NCBI GenBank assembly: GCA_024653645.1
Contig: JANLHK010000050.1
Span: forward strand, 1 to 18,310
DNA: 18,310 nt
Origin: Candidatus Roizmanbacteria bacterium
Lineage (GTDB): Bacteria; Patescibacteriota; Microgenomatia; UBA1406
Direction of reading: 5' to 3'
The notes beneath the pieces are model-generated. The model had not been told where the DNA came from, did no database searches, and saw nothing but the letters and a program-made list of their open reading frames with translations. The first letter of the stretch is position 1. Every line of letters starts with the position of its first letter. Below, piece by piece: positions 5,791 to 13,918 of the stretch. A program made the position numbers and the translations under genes.

Positions 5791-8647
5791 GCGCACCTGA
5801 GTCACCCTTTTCCGGTTCTTCTTTTTTCTCTTCAGGGTTGTTGATGTCAAGCTCCATCGCCTGGGTCTGCGTTTTTCCAACGGTTGCTGCGGGTTTTGTG
5901 TCTACAAATACCTCAGCTTCCTGCATAGTCGCCTGTAATCGCTGCTTCACAGCTGATTCACGGGTAATAATCGAGAGCACCTCCTTGGCTGCTGCTCGTT
6001 TTGCTTTCAGGTAGACCGCAATGTCCGAAATGGACATGTCTGCCAGTACAAAGAACGGAATACTGTCCGCAACCTCTTTCAATCCCTCAGTACGCACTTC
6101 CTCGTTATCAGAGATAATCTTATTCAGGATGTTTTCAATGGTAACGCTGTCATGATTTACCCAGTCCTCACGGGTCTTTATGGTTTCGCTGATGGGCACC
6201 TCGCCATGGAGATAGTGATTCATCCACAGCTGTTTAATCTCCTCATACTCATCCAGTGACAGGGTATCTTTCTCATTGATCAGCTCATCAACCTCAATCT
6301 CTTCCTTTTTAACCTCCTGTTTGGGTGTGGGAGGAGCGGCTTTCTTCACCGCCTCCATGACCTGTTTCTGAGCAGGCGTGACCACTACCGTTCCATCTGC
6401 GACTTGCTGTATTACTGCCTGTACCGTAACTGCAGGCACGTTGGTGGCCTGAGCTACCTTCTCGGACAATTGAACCGCCGGAGTAGTGGCAGCGAGCTTT
6501 TCAATACTGGTGACCACCTTTTCCACGACTTCTTTCGCCAGTGCGGGAGCCTTCGCAACAGTGCCCAGTGCCTTATCGATGGTCTCGATGGTCTTAGTGA
6601 CCGAGTTCACATCAGAGTGACTTTCCGTTGCTATTTGCGTTAAGGCACTCGACTCCTTGCTCTTATGGACCGCTTCACGGATAATATCACGTACGACTTC
6701 TTTGCTCGTTTGTGATTTCTCACTCAATTTTTCAATAATTTCCTTCTGAGTATTCGTAGCAATCAACGTAGGCAACGATATCACTACATCGCGCACTGAC
6801 TGCTCAGTAGTTTTGACCGACTGGGCAATGGAGGTCAGCTGCTGGGTATTTTTTACCAATAGCTGGGTCCATGTCTGCATGACGCGCTCAATATCAGTCC
6901 GCTCACGCATAACCGTATTGGTCAGTGTTACTATCAGGGGGGTAACGGCAGGACGGCTCTGGGCGAGGGTCTGAATGCGTTGTTGTACTTCGGTTCTGTT
7001 GGCGGTCGTTGCTTCCAAAATTCTGCTTGCCAGCTTGTCGCCACTGACCGCACGTTGTGACATTTCCGCCTTAAGATTCGTAAATGTTGCACGATCTGCC
7101 GGTCGCTCGGCACTCATCGGATTCTTCATGTGTTCTGATAATCGATGGAAGTATTCCCTTCTGTCTTGGCGCGTTTCCATTTGTGCCACCTCTCTGACAT
7201 TAGACACACGCACTTCCAGTTTTTCCGCAATCTTCTCGGTTTGTACCTGTTTGATGTTTTCAAATTCCGACAAACGGGTGGTTACCTTATCTTCAATGCG
7301 AGACGCCACTTCACGGGCTATCTTTTGGGCGGTATCTTGTTGCAAACCGGTGGTACGCGTTTGGGTTGGTCCCGGCACCGGTGCCGAAGGCTGTGGTCCC
7401 AGTCCGCCATTATTCATCATATTAAGCAGGATGTTGCGCATCGCATAAATGCCGTCACAGCAATAGTCACGGAAAATACGCAGCAGCCACCACGGGAATA
7501 CTATCACCGCCCATAACATCACGAGCGAGATCACGTACTCGGCAAACGTATCGACGTAATTTGACGAGTTGACAAACCCACCGGTCGCCTCACCCACCAA
7601 CTCATGCCCCAATCCACCCGGCCGCTGGGACGGACCGCCATAGAGAATATTAATAGCCAGCGGATATACGATCGCTTTTGCCGCGTCAGCCGGAGCGCAG
7701 GCATTATCAGGATTAAATACCGATGGTTCACAGGCATCTTTTGCCCGTTGAAAGTCAAACAAGAATGGTATGCCGGAAGTCCAGATACGGGCCAGCGCCC
7801 CCAGGAAGAGTGCAAACAGGGGTCCATAAAATACCCACTGGAAAAATACGCCGATCCAAATCCAACCGGTATTACGAATGAAAATAAAGGGCATCAGGAT
7901 AGCCAAAAACGGAGAAACAATCAGCAAGAACCAGAGAAGTATTTTGCGCAACACCAGCATAATACCCATGGCGAAGTAGGTAAATGAGGTGAAATCGATT
8001 AAGAAAAGCGACGTCCGTTCAGATTCAGCATAATGCATACCAATACGCTTGTATCCGGTAAAATTGCGGTACCCTTCTTCAGAATTGGCCCCCGGCACGA
8101 AAAAGATCTTAAACAACTGATCGGCACCCAGTGTTTTAATAAAGAAGTCCATCATCACGTCTGACAGCTGAATAATAGCCAGTACAATGAGATATGAGAA
8201 AGCCACATACAGAATGAGCAGCAAGGTCTTATACACAATCGGGACAATGTCCACGTTAAACGACACGTCTTTTCTCCGGGCGATGAGTACGGCCAGTCCC
8301 ATAACCGCAACTACGATGACGATTAAGAATAACGTGGTGCCGGCAGACAACAGCCATACCTGGCGAAAAACCGGATGATTATCAATTGAGGGATTGTCAA
8401 GCACCCAATTAATGAACTGCCGTGCCCGTTCTGCACGCTTACCGACTACCGTCACCTCCTCATCCGCCACCCAACCGGTTTTCGTTATCCCCTTGTCAAC
8501 CGCCTCTTTCACGTTCCAAATGGGAGCTGTTGGAGAAGGGTTCACGATAATAACTTCTTGAGGGGCTTGAGCAAACACCGGGGAACTGAGTGCGGCAGCA
8601 AAAAAATACCCCGCCAACAGCAACATAACCAGGAATTTCTTTGCCAT
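5744..8647 (-). CDS. Polytopic VirB6/TrbL-like membrane protein with long helical C-terminal tail
   Basis: Likely inner-membrane channel component of a type IV secretion or conjugation-like machine; assignment rests on architecture, not a signature motif. From the start used here (8647) it has 967 residues: a signal peptide (about 1-27, ending SPVFAQ), hydrophobic segments near 98-123, 134-165, 213-257 (probably two), 262-288 and 368-391, a proline/threonine linker near 417-433, then ~530 soluble residues rich in helix formers, ending in a Gly/Ser tail. The open frame extends upstream to 8725, but that would overlap the ACT gene by 47 bp and hide the signal peptide. A promoter (-35 TTGAGT, 17 bp, TACAGT) 6 nt upstream of 8647 supports the shorter form. 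The 3' end overlaps the methyltransferase gene by 47 bp. Confidence 0.7.
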   Translation of the reverse strand: MAKKFLVMLLLAGYFFAAALSSPVFAQAPQEVIIVNPSPTAPIWNVKEAVDKGITKTGWVADEEVTVVGKRAERARQFINWVLDNPSIDNHPVFRQVWLLSAGTTLFLIVIVVAVMGLAVLIARRKDVSFNVDIVPIVYKTLLLILYVAFSYLIVLAIIQLSDVMMDFFIKTLGADQLFKIFFVPGANSEEGYRNFTGYKRIGMHYAESERTSLFLIDFTSFTYFAMGIMLVLRKILLWFLLIVSPFLAILMPFIFIRNTGWIWIGVFFQWVFYGPLFALFLGALARIWTSGIPFLFDFQRAKDACEPSVFNPDNACAPADAAKAIVYPLAINILYGGPSQRPGGLGHELVGEATGGFVNSSNYVDTFAEYVISLVMLWAVIVFPWWLLRIFRDYCCDGIYAMRNILLNMMNNGGLGPQPSAPVPGPTQTRTTGLQQDTAQKIAREVASRIEDKVTTRLSEFENIKQVQTEKIAEKLEVRVSNVREVAQMETRQDRREYFHRLSEHMKNPMSAERPADRATFTNLKAEMSQRAVSGDKLASRILEATTANRTEVQQRIQTLAQSRPAVTPLIVTLTNTVMRERTDIERVMQTWTQLLVKNTQQLTSIAQSVKTTEQSVRDVVISLPTLIATNTQKEIIEKLSEKSQTSKEVVRDIIREAVHKSKESSALTQIATESHSDVNSVTKTIETIDKALGTVAKAPALAKEVVEKVVTSIEKLAATTPAVQLSEKVAQATNVPAVTVQAVIQQVADGTVVVTPAQKQVMEAVKKAAPPTPKQEVKKEEIEVDELINEKDTLSLDEYEEIKQLWMNHYLHGEVPISETIKTREDWVNHDSVTIENILNKIISDNEEVRTEGLKEVADSIPFFVLADMSISDIAVYLKAKRAAAKEVLSIITRESAVKQRLQATMQEAEVFVDTKPAATVGKTQTQAMELDINNPEEKKEEPEKGDSGAPSGSGTGGSDTTQSP

Positions 8648-8653
8648 ATCTAC

Positions 8654-8682
8654 ACTGTAGTCTATTGCACGAAAATACTCAA
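8654..8682 (-). promoter_or_regulatory. Leaderless promoter of the VirB6-like gene
   Basis: Minus strand TTGAGT (8682-8677), exactly 17 bp, TACAGT (8659-8654), then GTAGAT and ATG at 8647. The -35 overlaps the stop codon of the ACT-domain gene. The 6-nt distance fits the leaderless pattern of neighbouring genes and decides the start codon. Confidence 0.6.
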
Positions 8683-9335
8683 TAATAGCCGCCATGCGCA
8701 CTCCTGATTGACTCCATAACAGCAACTAAATCCTGTTCGTCGATGATGAGGGTAAGCTCTGAATAGGTTGATACCAGTTCAATGATGTTAATACGCTTCA
8801 ATGCTACGGGACGGATCAGGGAATAGAATACATTCGGCTGGTCAATATAGTCACCGCTGAAGCGTACGCTCACTGATACCAGTTTGGTCATCGTCTGCAG
8901 CGGAGGTATAGATAGCTGCTGTTTCAGCTGCCAGGCTCGTGTTTCGGTTGCAATAACCACGGTTTCACTGGTCCCGTGGGTAATCGTATAGAAATCCTTC
9001 ATACCCGTGCCGCCTGCGGCTTTCCGTTCAAATTGCTCCAGTTCAAGAGTTAATGTCTGGCTGCGCTCATACACTAACTCAACCAAGGGGGATTGTACTG
9101 CCATAGCCTCTATATGGACCCGCACTTCATGGGTTTGCACCTCAACTTTACTGCGCATACGAAGCAGGGCCGCTACAATCGTTGCAACCTTAACTTCTTT
9201 TTGAGTCATCGTTTCAACTTCATGGCGGATATCCTTTGCATAGGCACTGGCATTTAAAATTCCCTGTGCCAAGGCCTGAGTAGCAACGTCTGAACGACTT
9301 AAGATGTCTTGCGTTGCCTGTGCAATAGTAATCAT
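8679..9335 (-). CDS. ACT-domain protein with N-terminal helical domain
   Basis: Predicted regulatory protein of 218 residues. The C-terminus (about 151-214) reads like an aspartokinase-type ACT domain: a first strand LVSVSVRFSGDY, then RINIIELVSTYSELTLIID, followed by a helix; such domains bind amino acids as allosteric ligands. Residues 1-62 (with GILNASAYAKDIRHEVE and a conserved-looking TIVAALLRM end) resemble the helical N-terminal module of stand-alone ACT proteins known mostly from archaea; I recall the family only loosely. There is no kinase domain. The start at 9335 is supported by TAGAAT 7 nt upstream. It is followed by the VirB6-like gene, which has its own promoter, so a shared role is uncertain. 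Confidence 0.75.
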   Translation of the reverse strand: MITIAQATQDILSRSDVATQALAQGILNASAYAKDIRHEVETMTQKEVKVATIVAALLRMRSKVEVQTHEVRVHIEAMAVQSPLVELVYERSQTLTLELEQFERKAAGGTGMKDFYTITHGTSETVVIATETRAWQLKQQLSIPPLQTMTKLVSVSVRFSGDYIDQPNVFYSLIRPVALKRINIIELVSTYSELTLIIDEQDLVAVMESIRSAHGGYY

Positions 9336-9342
9336 GTCTTAA

Positions 9343-9371
9343 ATTCTACAAATTATTGCGATTTGTAACAA
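9343..9371 (-). promoter_or_regulatory. Leaderless promoter of the ACT-domain gene
   Basis: Minus strand TTGTTA (9371-9366), 17-bp spacer, TAGAAT (9348-9343; 5/6 to TATAAT) with TG directly before it, then TTAAGAC and ATG at 9335. The 7-nt discriminator is nearly identical to that of the methyltransferase gene. Confidence 0.75.
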
Positions 9372-9382
9372 CTATAGAAATA

Positions 9383-9412
9383 TTGTACATATCAGCATAC
9401 TCACGCTATACT
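9383..9412 (+). promoter_or_regulatory. Leaderless promoter of the first GNAT-M20 cassette
   Basis: TTGTAC (9383-9388, weak -35), 18 bp, TATACT (9407-9412, 5/6), then 8 nt to ATG at 9421. It stands back to back with the ACT-gene promoter, the two -35 boxes being 11 bp apart. Confidence 0.6.
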
Positions 9413-9420
9413 CCTGATTC

Positions 9421-9975
9421 ATGCACGAAATAATGATAAAAACAAGCAGTATGCTGTCTGAACCAGAACAACGGGAATATGCACAAACCATTGCTCTTTG
9501 GACAGCTGAGGCCGCGCATCGAGGTGAGCCAGTGCTCGCACAATCAGCAGAGCGCCTATGGGAGCAATTTATTAACCATAATTCTCTGGTAGCTTTTGCC
9601 TGTGGACAGCTTTCGGGTCATATAACCACCTACTTACTGGGTGAGCATAATGCAACTCACTGGTATGAGGTCGGCAGTCTTATTGTTCCACCAGAACAGC
9701 GTGGAATGGGATTGGGCAACGCCCTGAGTGAGGCTATGGCATACCAGCACCCTCAAGCCCACCTTATTGCAACATCGAAGTATCCTTATGCTATACGTGC
9801 CTTGTCGCGGGCGGGTTTTCAGGTTATAAATTATCAAACGGTACCCGATGTTATACGAGCACCCCTGTGTTATGATGCATCCTGCTATGTACCGACACAA
9901 CCCCATACTTGTCGAGATGAGCACAATTGTGGCGGTTACTGTTTTGCCCTTGCCCGGCCGCCCATACAACCATGA
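9421..9975 (+). CDS. GNAT-family N-acetyltransferase with cysteine-rich C-terminus (copy 1)
   Basis: Predicted acetyl-CoA-dependent N-acetyltransferase, 184 residues; substrate unknown. The acetyl-CoA pyrophosphate loop RGMGLGN is at 94-100, preceded by the strand YEVGSLIVPPEQ, and the following SKYPYAIRALSRAGF (119-133) matches the usual helix-Gly-Phe motif. The last 40 residues hold five cysteines (C150, C155, C164, C170, C174), enough for a small zinc or iron site, outside the core fold. The start is supported by TATACT 8 nt upstream. The stop overlaps the start of the M20 peptidase as ATGA, so the two are translationally coupled. The same GNAT-M20 order, overlap and cysteine-rich tail recur at 14451-12845, suggesting a duplicated functional unit. 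Confidence 0.85.
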   Translation: MHEIMIKTSSMLSEPEQREYAQTIALWTAEAAHRGEPVLAQSAERLWEQFINHNSLVAFACGQLSGHITTYLLGEHNATHWYEVGSLIVPPEQRGMGLGNALSEAMAYQHPQAHLIATSKYPYAIRALSRAGFQVINYQTVPDVIRAPLCYDASCYVPTQPHTCRDEHNCGGYCFALARPPIQP

Positions 9976-11054
9976 TTAATCAACAACGCCTCATTGATAC
10001 GTTTATAACCATCGTGCAAATTGACAGCACCACCGGTTATGAAGATGACATGGCATCATATGTGGTAGCCTCTGCTCAAAAACTCGGCTACCATCCTGTC
10101 ATTGATCGGGCAGAGAATGTCATCATCACGTGCCCCGGCATCGGTGAACCACTGCTCTTTACTGCCCATATGGATACCGTTGAACCAGGGCATGGCATTA
10201 AGCCACGGGTCCGTAAGGGAGTTATAACGAGCGACGGTACAACGATTCTGGGTGCTGATAACAAGGTGGCTGTTGCGGTACTGCTTGAGCTACTGGCCCT
10301 ACGTTCAGGGCATAGTACCATGGGGCGGCCGCTTGAGCTTGTCTTTACCAGAGGCGAAGAATCGGGAAATATAGGGGCAACCCACCTGGACGCCTCACGT
10401 ATTACCAGCAAGATCGGCTATTCATTTGATTCAGGCGAACCATTGGGAACTCTCTTTACTGGCTCCCCTTTCTACGACCGCTTTGACATAACCATCACCG
10501 GAAAAGGTGTCCATGCGTCTGTTCCTGAAGAAGGAAACAATGCGCTGCTTGCTGCCCTACCATTACTGCAGCACATTCGTGTCGGACATATAGACGAGCA
10601 TACCATTGCCAATGTTGGCGTCATTCAGGGTGGATCAGTCCGCAACACGGTTCCCGAGGAAGTTCAGCTACAGGGAGAAGTACGCAGCTTTGTTGAATCA
10701 CATATCAATACGGTCGGGAAAAAGCTCCAACGGGACGCTCGGCAGGTTGCAGCTAGTACCAAAACAAACATCAAAGTATCAATCGTGCGAGAAAATCCCG
10801 GTTATCTACTCAAAAATAATCATCCACTTATCATGAGGGCACTGCAGGTATTGCAAGCATTGCATATCCATCCCATACTAAAAAAGACGTACGCCTGTTT
10901 TGATGCTAATGTATTTCAACAGCATGGTATTACGGTACTGAATATCTCTGATGGCTCCCGGGATAACCATACCACGCGTGAATCAATACGAGTGCAGGAT
11001 CTGTACGCATTGGCAAAAATTGCCTTGAGCCTCAGTGGACCTGACCGGATTTGA
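9972..11054 (+). CDS. M20-family metallopeptidase, PepT-like (copy 1)
   Basis: Predicted dinuclear zinc peptidase or deacylase, 360 residues, cytosolic. The metal and catalytic residues are complete: H66 and D68 (AHMDTVEPG), D96 (TILGADNK), E129-E130 (RGEESG), D153 (SFDSGEP) and H333 (RDNHTTRES). The insert near 165-265 is the usual dimerisation domain. The AHMDTVEPG...SDGTTILGADNK sequence is typical of PepT-like M20 proteins rather than ArgE or DapE, as far as I recall; aminopeptidase activity on short peptides is the best guess. An ATG at 9927 is in frame, but 9972 is preferred because it makes the ATGA overlap with GNAT copy 1. The last 19 bp, including the stop, lie antisense to the 3' end of tRNA-Ala. 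Confidence 0.88.
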   Translation: MINQQRLIDTFITIVQIDSTTGYEDDMASYVVASAQKLGYHPVIDRAENVIITCPGIGEPLLFTAHMDTVEPGHGIKPRVRKGVITSDGTTILGADNKVAVAVLLELLALRSGHSTMGRPLELVFTRGEESGNIGATHLDASRITSKIGYSFDSGEPLGTLFTGSPFYDRFDITITGKGVHASVPEEGNNALLAALPLLQHIRVGHIDEHTIANVGVIQGGSVRNTVPEEVQLQGEVRSFVESHINTVGKKLQRDARQVAASTKTNIKVSIVRENPGYLLKNNHPLIMRALQVLQALHIHPILKKTYACFDANVFQQHGITVLNISDGSRDNHTTRESIRVQDLYALAKIALSLSGPDRI

Positions 11055-11107
11055 ACCGGCAACCTTCTCTATGCCATAGAGACGCGCTACCGTTGCGCCA
11101 CAGGCCC
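11036..11107 (-). tRNA. tRNA-Ala (anticodon GGC)
   Basis: A full cloverleaf of 72 nt folds on the minus strand: acceptor GGGCCTG/CAGGTCC with a G3-U70 wobble (the alanine identity element), D arm GCGC-AACGGTA-GCGC, anticodon stem TCTCT/AGAGA with loop ATGGCAT giving anticodon GGC, a 5-nt variable loop, and a T arm with loop TTCAAAT. The discriminator base is A (11036) and CCA is not encoded, so it must be added enzymatically. Its 5' end is only 4 nt after the argS stop codon, so it is probably processed from the argS transcript. Its 3' end overlaps the convergent M20 gene by 19 bp. Confidence 0.95.
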
Positions 11108-11111
11108 GTTG

Positions 11112-12848
11112 TCACATTTTTTCAACCGTCGGTATTCCTAACCAATACAGTCCGTTTCGCAATACCTGTGCTATGGCACTGGTAAGTGAAAGTCGAAACA
11201 CCTCAGCTTCCTTCCCTTCTTTTGCCCCTATAATTCGGTGAACGGCGTAGAACGTATTATACGCCTGTGCCAGGGCATTTAGGTAGCTCGCTATGTATTG
11301 GGGTGAATATTCGCGTGCTGCCTGCACAACAACCCCGGGAAATCGCTCTAATAATGCAACCGCATTACGCTCTTCAGGATTCATTATATAGCTCGAATCA
11401 CCATCCTTTTTAACTTTTTGATTGCTCAGTACGCTTTTTGCACGGGCGTACGTATATTGTAAATAAGGCCCTGCATCACCCTTGAACGAAAGACTTGCCT
11501 CCAAATCAAAGGCGAGATACTTGTACGGACTCATTTTGAGATACGAATATTTCACCGCACCCACGGCAATGGCATCAATATCCTCATCAGAAATCGATGA
11601 CATACCATTCTCTTTCACGATTTGCGCAATGCGGGTATGTGCCGTTTCCAATATGGATTCAGCTGTGACCACCGAGCCTTTTCTAGACGACATCTTGCCG
11701 CTTTTTAAGCCGACAAATTCATACGCATTATGATACTGTTTGCCGGCCATATCAGGCCATAAGAGTTCCTCAACTTTAAAGGTGACAGCAAAAAAACTAC
11801 GCTGCTCAACGGCTACATTATGGATACATTGGTCAAGCGTACCAAAGTCAGAAAACTCCATTTGAGCCAGACCCAATTCTTTGCCCTCATAGGTTAAAAA
11901 TCCTTTACCGTTTAAAAATACGCGGGTGTCCAAATTATATGGAGAACCATCAAATATAACAGCGCCGTCTGACTTGGTTAATATTCCCTTTTCTAACGCC
12001 TGTTCAACGGCCTTGTGGGCCCTGTCAACTGTTTCGCTCTCCATATATTCACGGTCAAAGCGGGTATCCAGCCGCTGGTATACCTCATGAAATTTTTCCA
12101 AACTCCAGGAAATGCCCAACTGCCACAATTCATTCATGAGCGCATCGCTTTTCGTATAAATAGCAGCGTTCACTGCCATAATCTCCTCCTTTGCTTGTTC
12201 ATCTTCCTCAAAAGCTGTTGCACCCTCAACATACCGTTCACCCAAATAGCGCACCCGTTCATCAATCGGCCTTCGGGACAGCTCACTTAATTCGGTTCCT
12301 TTTTCAAGGTCTTTGCGGAATGCCCAAATATTTTTGGCCACATGCATACCCACATCGCCCTGGTAATTCGTGCGTATCAGCTTTGCCCCCTGAGATTCCA
12401 ATAACCGGACCAATGACTCGCCAATGCAAAAATTGCGCAAATGGCCAATATGCATGACCTTAAACGGATTAGGGTGGCCAAATTCAATCATGATGCGTTT
12501 TCCTTTAAGGTCTTCACCGGTGCCATACGCTTCTTTTGTATTGAGTATTGAGGGTATAACACTCATCAGGGTGGCATCGTCGAGTGTAATATTGACATAG
12601 CCGGGAGGTGCCACAGCCACCCGCTTAATGATATCTGACGGTGTTTTCTGCAGCTCGTCTGCTATTTCCTGAGCTATTAACAGGGGTGCTTTTTTCAGTG
12701 CCCGTGCCAGCTGCATGGCAATATTCGTCGCATAATCGCCATGCTCGGGCCGATCAGTCGGGATCAGCTGTACCGGTGACCCACGAGCAACATCAGGGCC
12801 ATATACGGTTTCTACGGCACTGGCTACCAGCGTTTGTAATGGTTTCAT
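11112..12848 (-). CDS. argS: Arginyl-tRNA synthetase
   Basis: Class I synthetase that charges tRNA-Arg. With the start used here it has 578 residues, normal for the family. The ArgS N-terminal (tRNA D-loop recognition) domain covers about 1-110; the HIGH motif HIGH is at 133-136 inside GHPNPFKVMHIGHLRN; KMSSRKG is at 385-391; and the DALR-type anticodon-binding domain runs from about 450 to a typical end GLYWLGIPTVEKM. An ATG four codons earlier (12860) exists, but 12848 makes an ATGA overlap with the M20 stop, matching every other junction in this operon. It is the third gene behind the T-box leader and is followed after 4 nt by tRNA-Ala. The motif before HIGH (GHPNPFK) differs from the SPNPTGP of many bacterial ArgS. 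Confidence 0.97.
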   Translation of the reverse strand: MKPLQTLVASAVETVYGPDVARGSPVQLIPTDRPEHGDYATNIAMQLARALKKAPLLIAQEIADELQKTPSDIIKRVAVAPPGYVNITLDDATLMSVIPSILNTKEAYGTGEDLKGKRIMIEFGHPNPFKVMHIGHLRNFCIGESLVRLLESQGAKLIRTNYQGDVGMHVAKNIWAFRKDLEKGTELSELSRRPIDERVRYLGERYVEGATAFEEDEQAKEEIMAVNAAIYTKSDALMNELWQLGISWSLEKFHEVYQRLDTRFDREYMESETVDRAHKAVEQALEKGILTKSDGAVIFDGSPYNLDTRVFLNGKGFLTYEGKELGLAQMEFSDFGTLDQCIHNVAVEQRSFFAVTFKVEELLWPDMAGKQYHNAYEFVGLKSGKMSSRKGSVVTAESILETAHTRIAQIVKENGMSSISDEDIDAIAVGAVKYSYLKMSPYKYLAFDLEASLSFKGDAGPYLQYTYARAKSVLSNQKVKKDGDSSYIMNPEERNAVALLERFPGVVVQAAREYSPQYIASYLNALAQAYNTFYAVHRIIGAKEGKEAEVFRLSLTSAIAQVLRNGLYWLGIPTVEKM

Positions 12849-13918
12849 AAGTAAGCCCAATTATATACAATCCTGCCAACAAGTTTCTCCAAACTATACA
12901 AGGTATCGACAGATATATGTTCATGCACGGTATGAGGCTCTTCTACGCCATCAGATAACACGACCGTTGTAATACCCATACTGTTTAATATATTCGCATC
13001 ACTGACACTAAAGACAGTTTCATACCCAACAGCATACCCTTCTTCAATAAGGCTTTGTGATAGAAAAGGCATAAGCGAACTGGTGGCATGCACATACCCG
13101 GGACAATACCCATTGGTAGACACAAAAGCCTGGCATCCATAATGTTGAGCACTAACCTGAGCTCGTTTCTGTATGTTGTGCCGGTGCTGGTTAAAAAATG
13201 CCTTTGATAAGGAACGGAGCTCTCCGGTGCACAGAACGAGGTCTGGTATAGTGTTGTTACCGCTACCTCCCTGCACCCGACCGATATTCAGAAGCGTTTT
13301 GCCCCCATCAAGTCTGCCCAGTCGAATATGAGAGGCAAAATCAATAAAAGCCAACAGCGCATTGGCACCTTTCTCTGGTTCACTGGCATGGGCGGCCCTA
13401 CCTTTAAATTGCACTGCAATATTGGTAATATACGGCGCACCGGTAACGATTCTTCCCAACGGCTTCGCATAATCAAAAATAACCGCCTTCGTACTCTGCA
13501 GCCAGTTTTTCTGTATATAGTCAACGCCTCCACCAGTTTCCTCTTTTACCGTAAACAATAACTCAACCTGCGGCAAGCGTTTGTATTTCTTTTTATATTG
13601 CCAGACACCAGTCAGTATGGCAGCGATAGCCGCTTTATTATCCGCACCCAGAATAGTGCTGCCATCGCTACTAATAATGCCATCGTTGACCAGCGGCGTA
13701 ACACCCCGCCCGGGCTCAACGGTATCCATATGGGCACAGAGCAGCAACGGATGACTGGTTGCTGATCCCTGCAATCCATACACATTACCAACCGAATCAA
13801 CCCTCGTTTCAAACCCTATATGCTGAAGATGCTTTATTATATACGTTCGCACCTGCCCCTCATGCCCCGAAGGACTGTCCAGCTTTACTAGCGCTAGTAT
13901 ATGTGTAAGGCTACTCAT
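12845..13918 (-). CDS. M20-family metallopeptidase, PepT-like (copy 2)
   Basis: Paralogue of the peptidase at 9972-11054, 357 residues, predicted zinc-dependent and cytosolic. Metal and catalytic residues: H63, D65 (AHMDTVEPG), D93 (TILGADNK), E126-E127 (VKEETGG), D149 (IFDYAKP) and H329 (EEPHTVHE). In copy 2 the DSGEP of the other paralogue is replaced by DYAKP, which may alter substrate preference. It overlaps GNAT copy 2 upstream and argS downstream, each by ATGA, so all three are one coupled unit behind the T-box leader. A role in releasing amino acids from imported or recycled peptides when charged tRNA runs low would make sense, but this is inference. A deacetylase role paired with the GNAT is the main alternative. 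Confidence 0.9.
   Translation of the reverse strand: MSSLTHILALVKLDSPSGHEGQVRTYIIKHLQHIGFETRVDSVGNVYGLQGSATSHPLLLCAHMDTVEPGRGVTPLVNDGIISSDGSTILGADNKAAIAAILTGVWQYKKKYKRLPQVELLFTVKEETGGGVDYIQKNWLQSTKAVIFDYAKPLGRIVTGAPYITNIAVQFKGRAAHASEPEKGANALLAFIDFASHIRLGRLDGGKTLLNIGRVQGGSGNNTIPDLVLCTGELRSLSKAFFNQHRHNIQKRAQVSAQHYGCQAFVSTNGYCPGYVHATSSLMPFLSQSLIEEGYAVGYETVFSVSDANILNSMGITTVVLSDGVEEPHTVHEHISVDTLYSLEKLVGRIVYNWAYL

Noticed and set aside
8648-8725. Longer VirB6-like protein starting at 8725
   Set aside because: It would overlap the ACT gene by 47 bp and bury the signal peptide; a promoter 6 nt upstream of 8647 supports the shorter form.
9927-9971. Upstream start for M20 copy 1
   Set aside because: The ATG at 9972 makes an ATGA overlap with the GNAT stop, like the other coupled junctions, and the extra residues do not fit the family N-terminus.
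11012-11024. GGCAA/TTGCC hairpin as a terminator for tRNA-Ala
   Set aside because: The T's are in the loop, not after the stem, and the site is inside the M20 coding sequence.
12849-12860. Upstream start for argS
   Set aside because: The ATG at 12848 gives the ATGA overlap with M20 copy 2, consistent with the rest of the operon.
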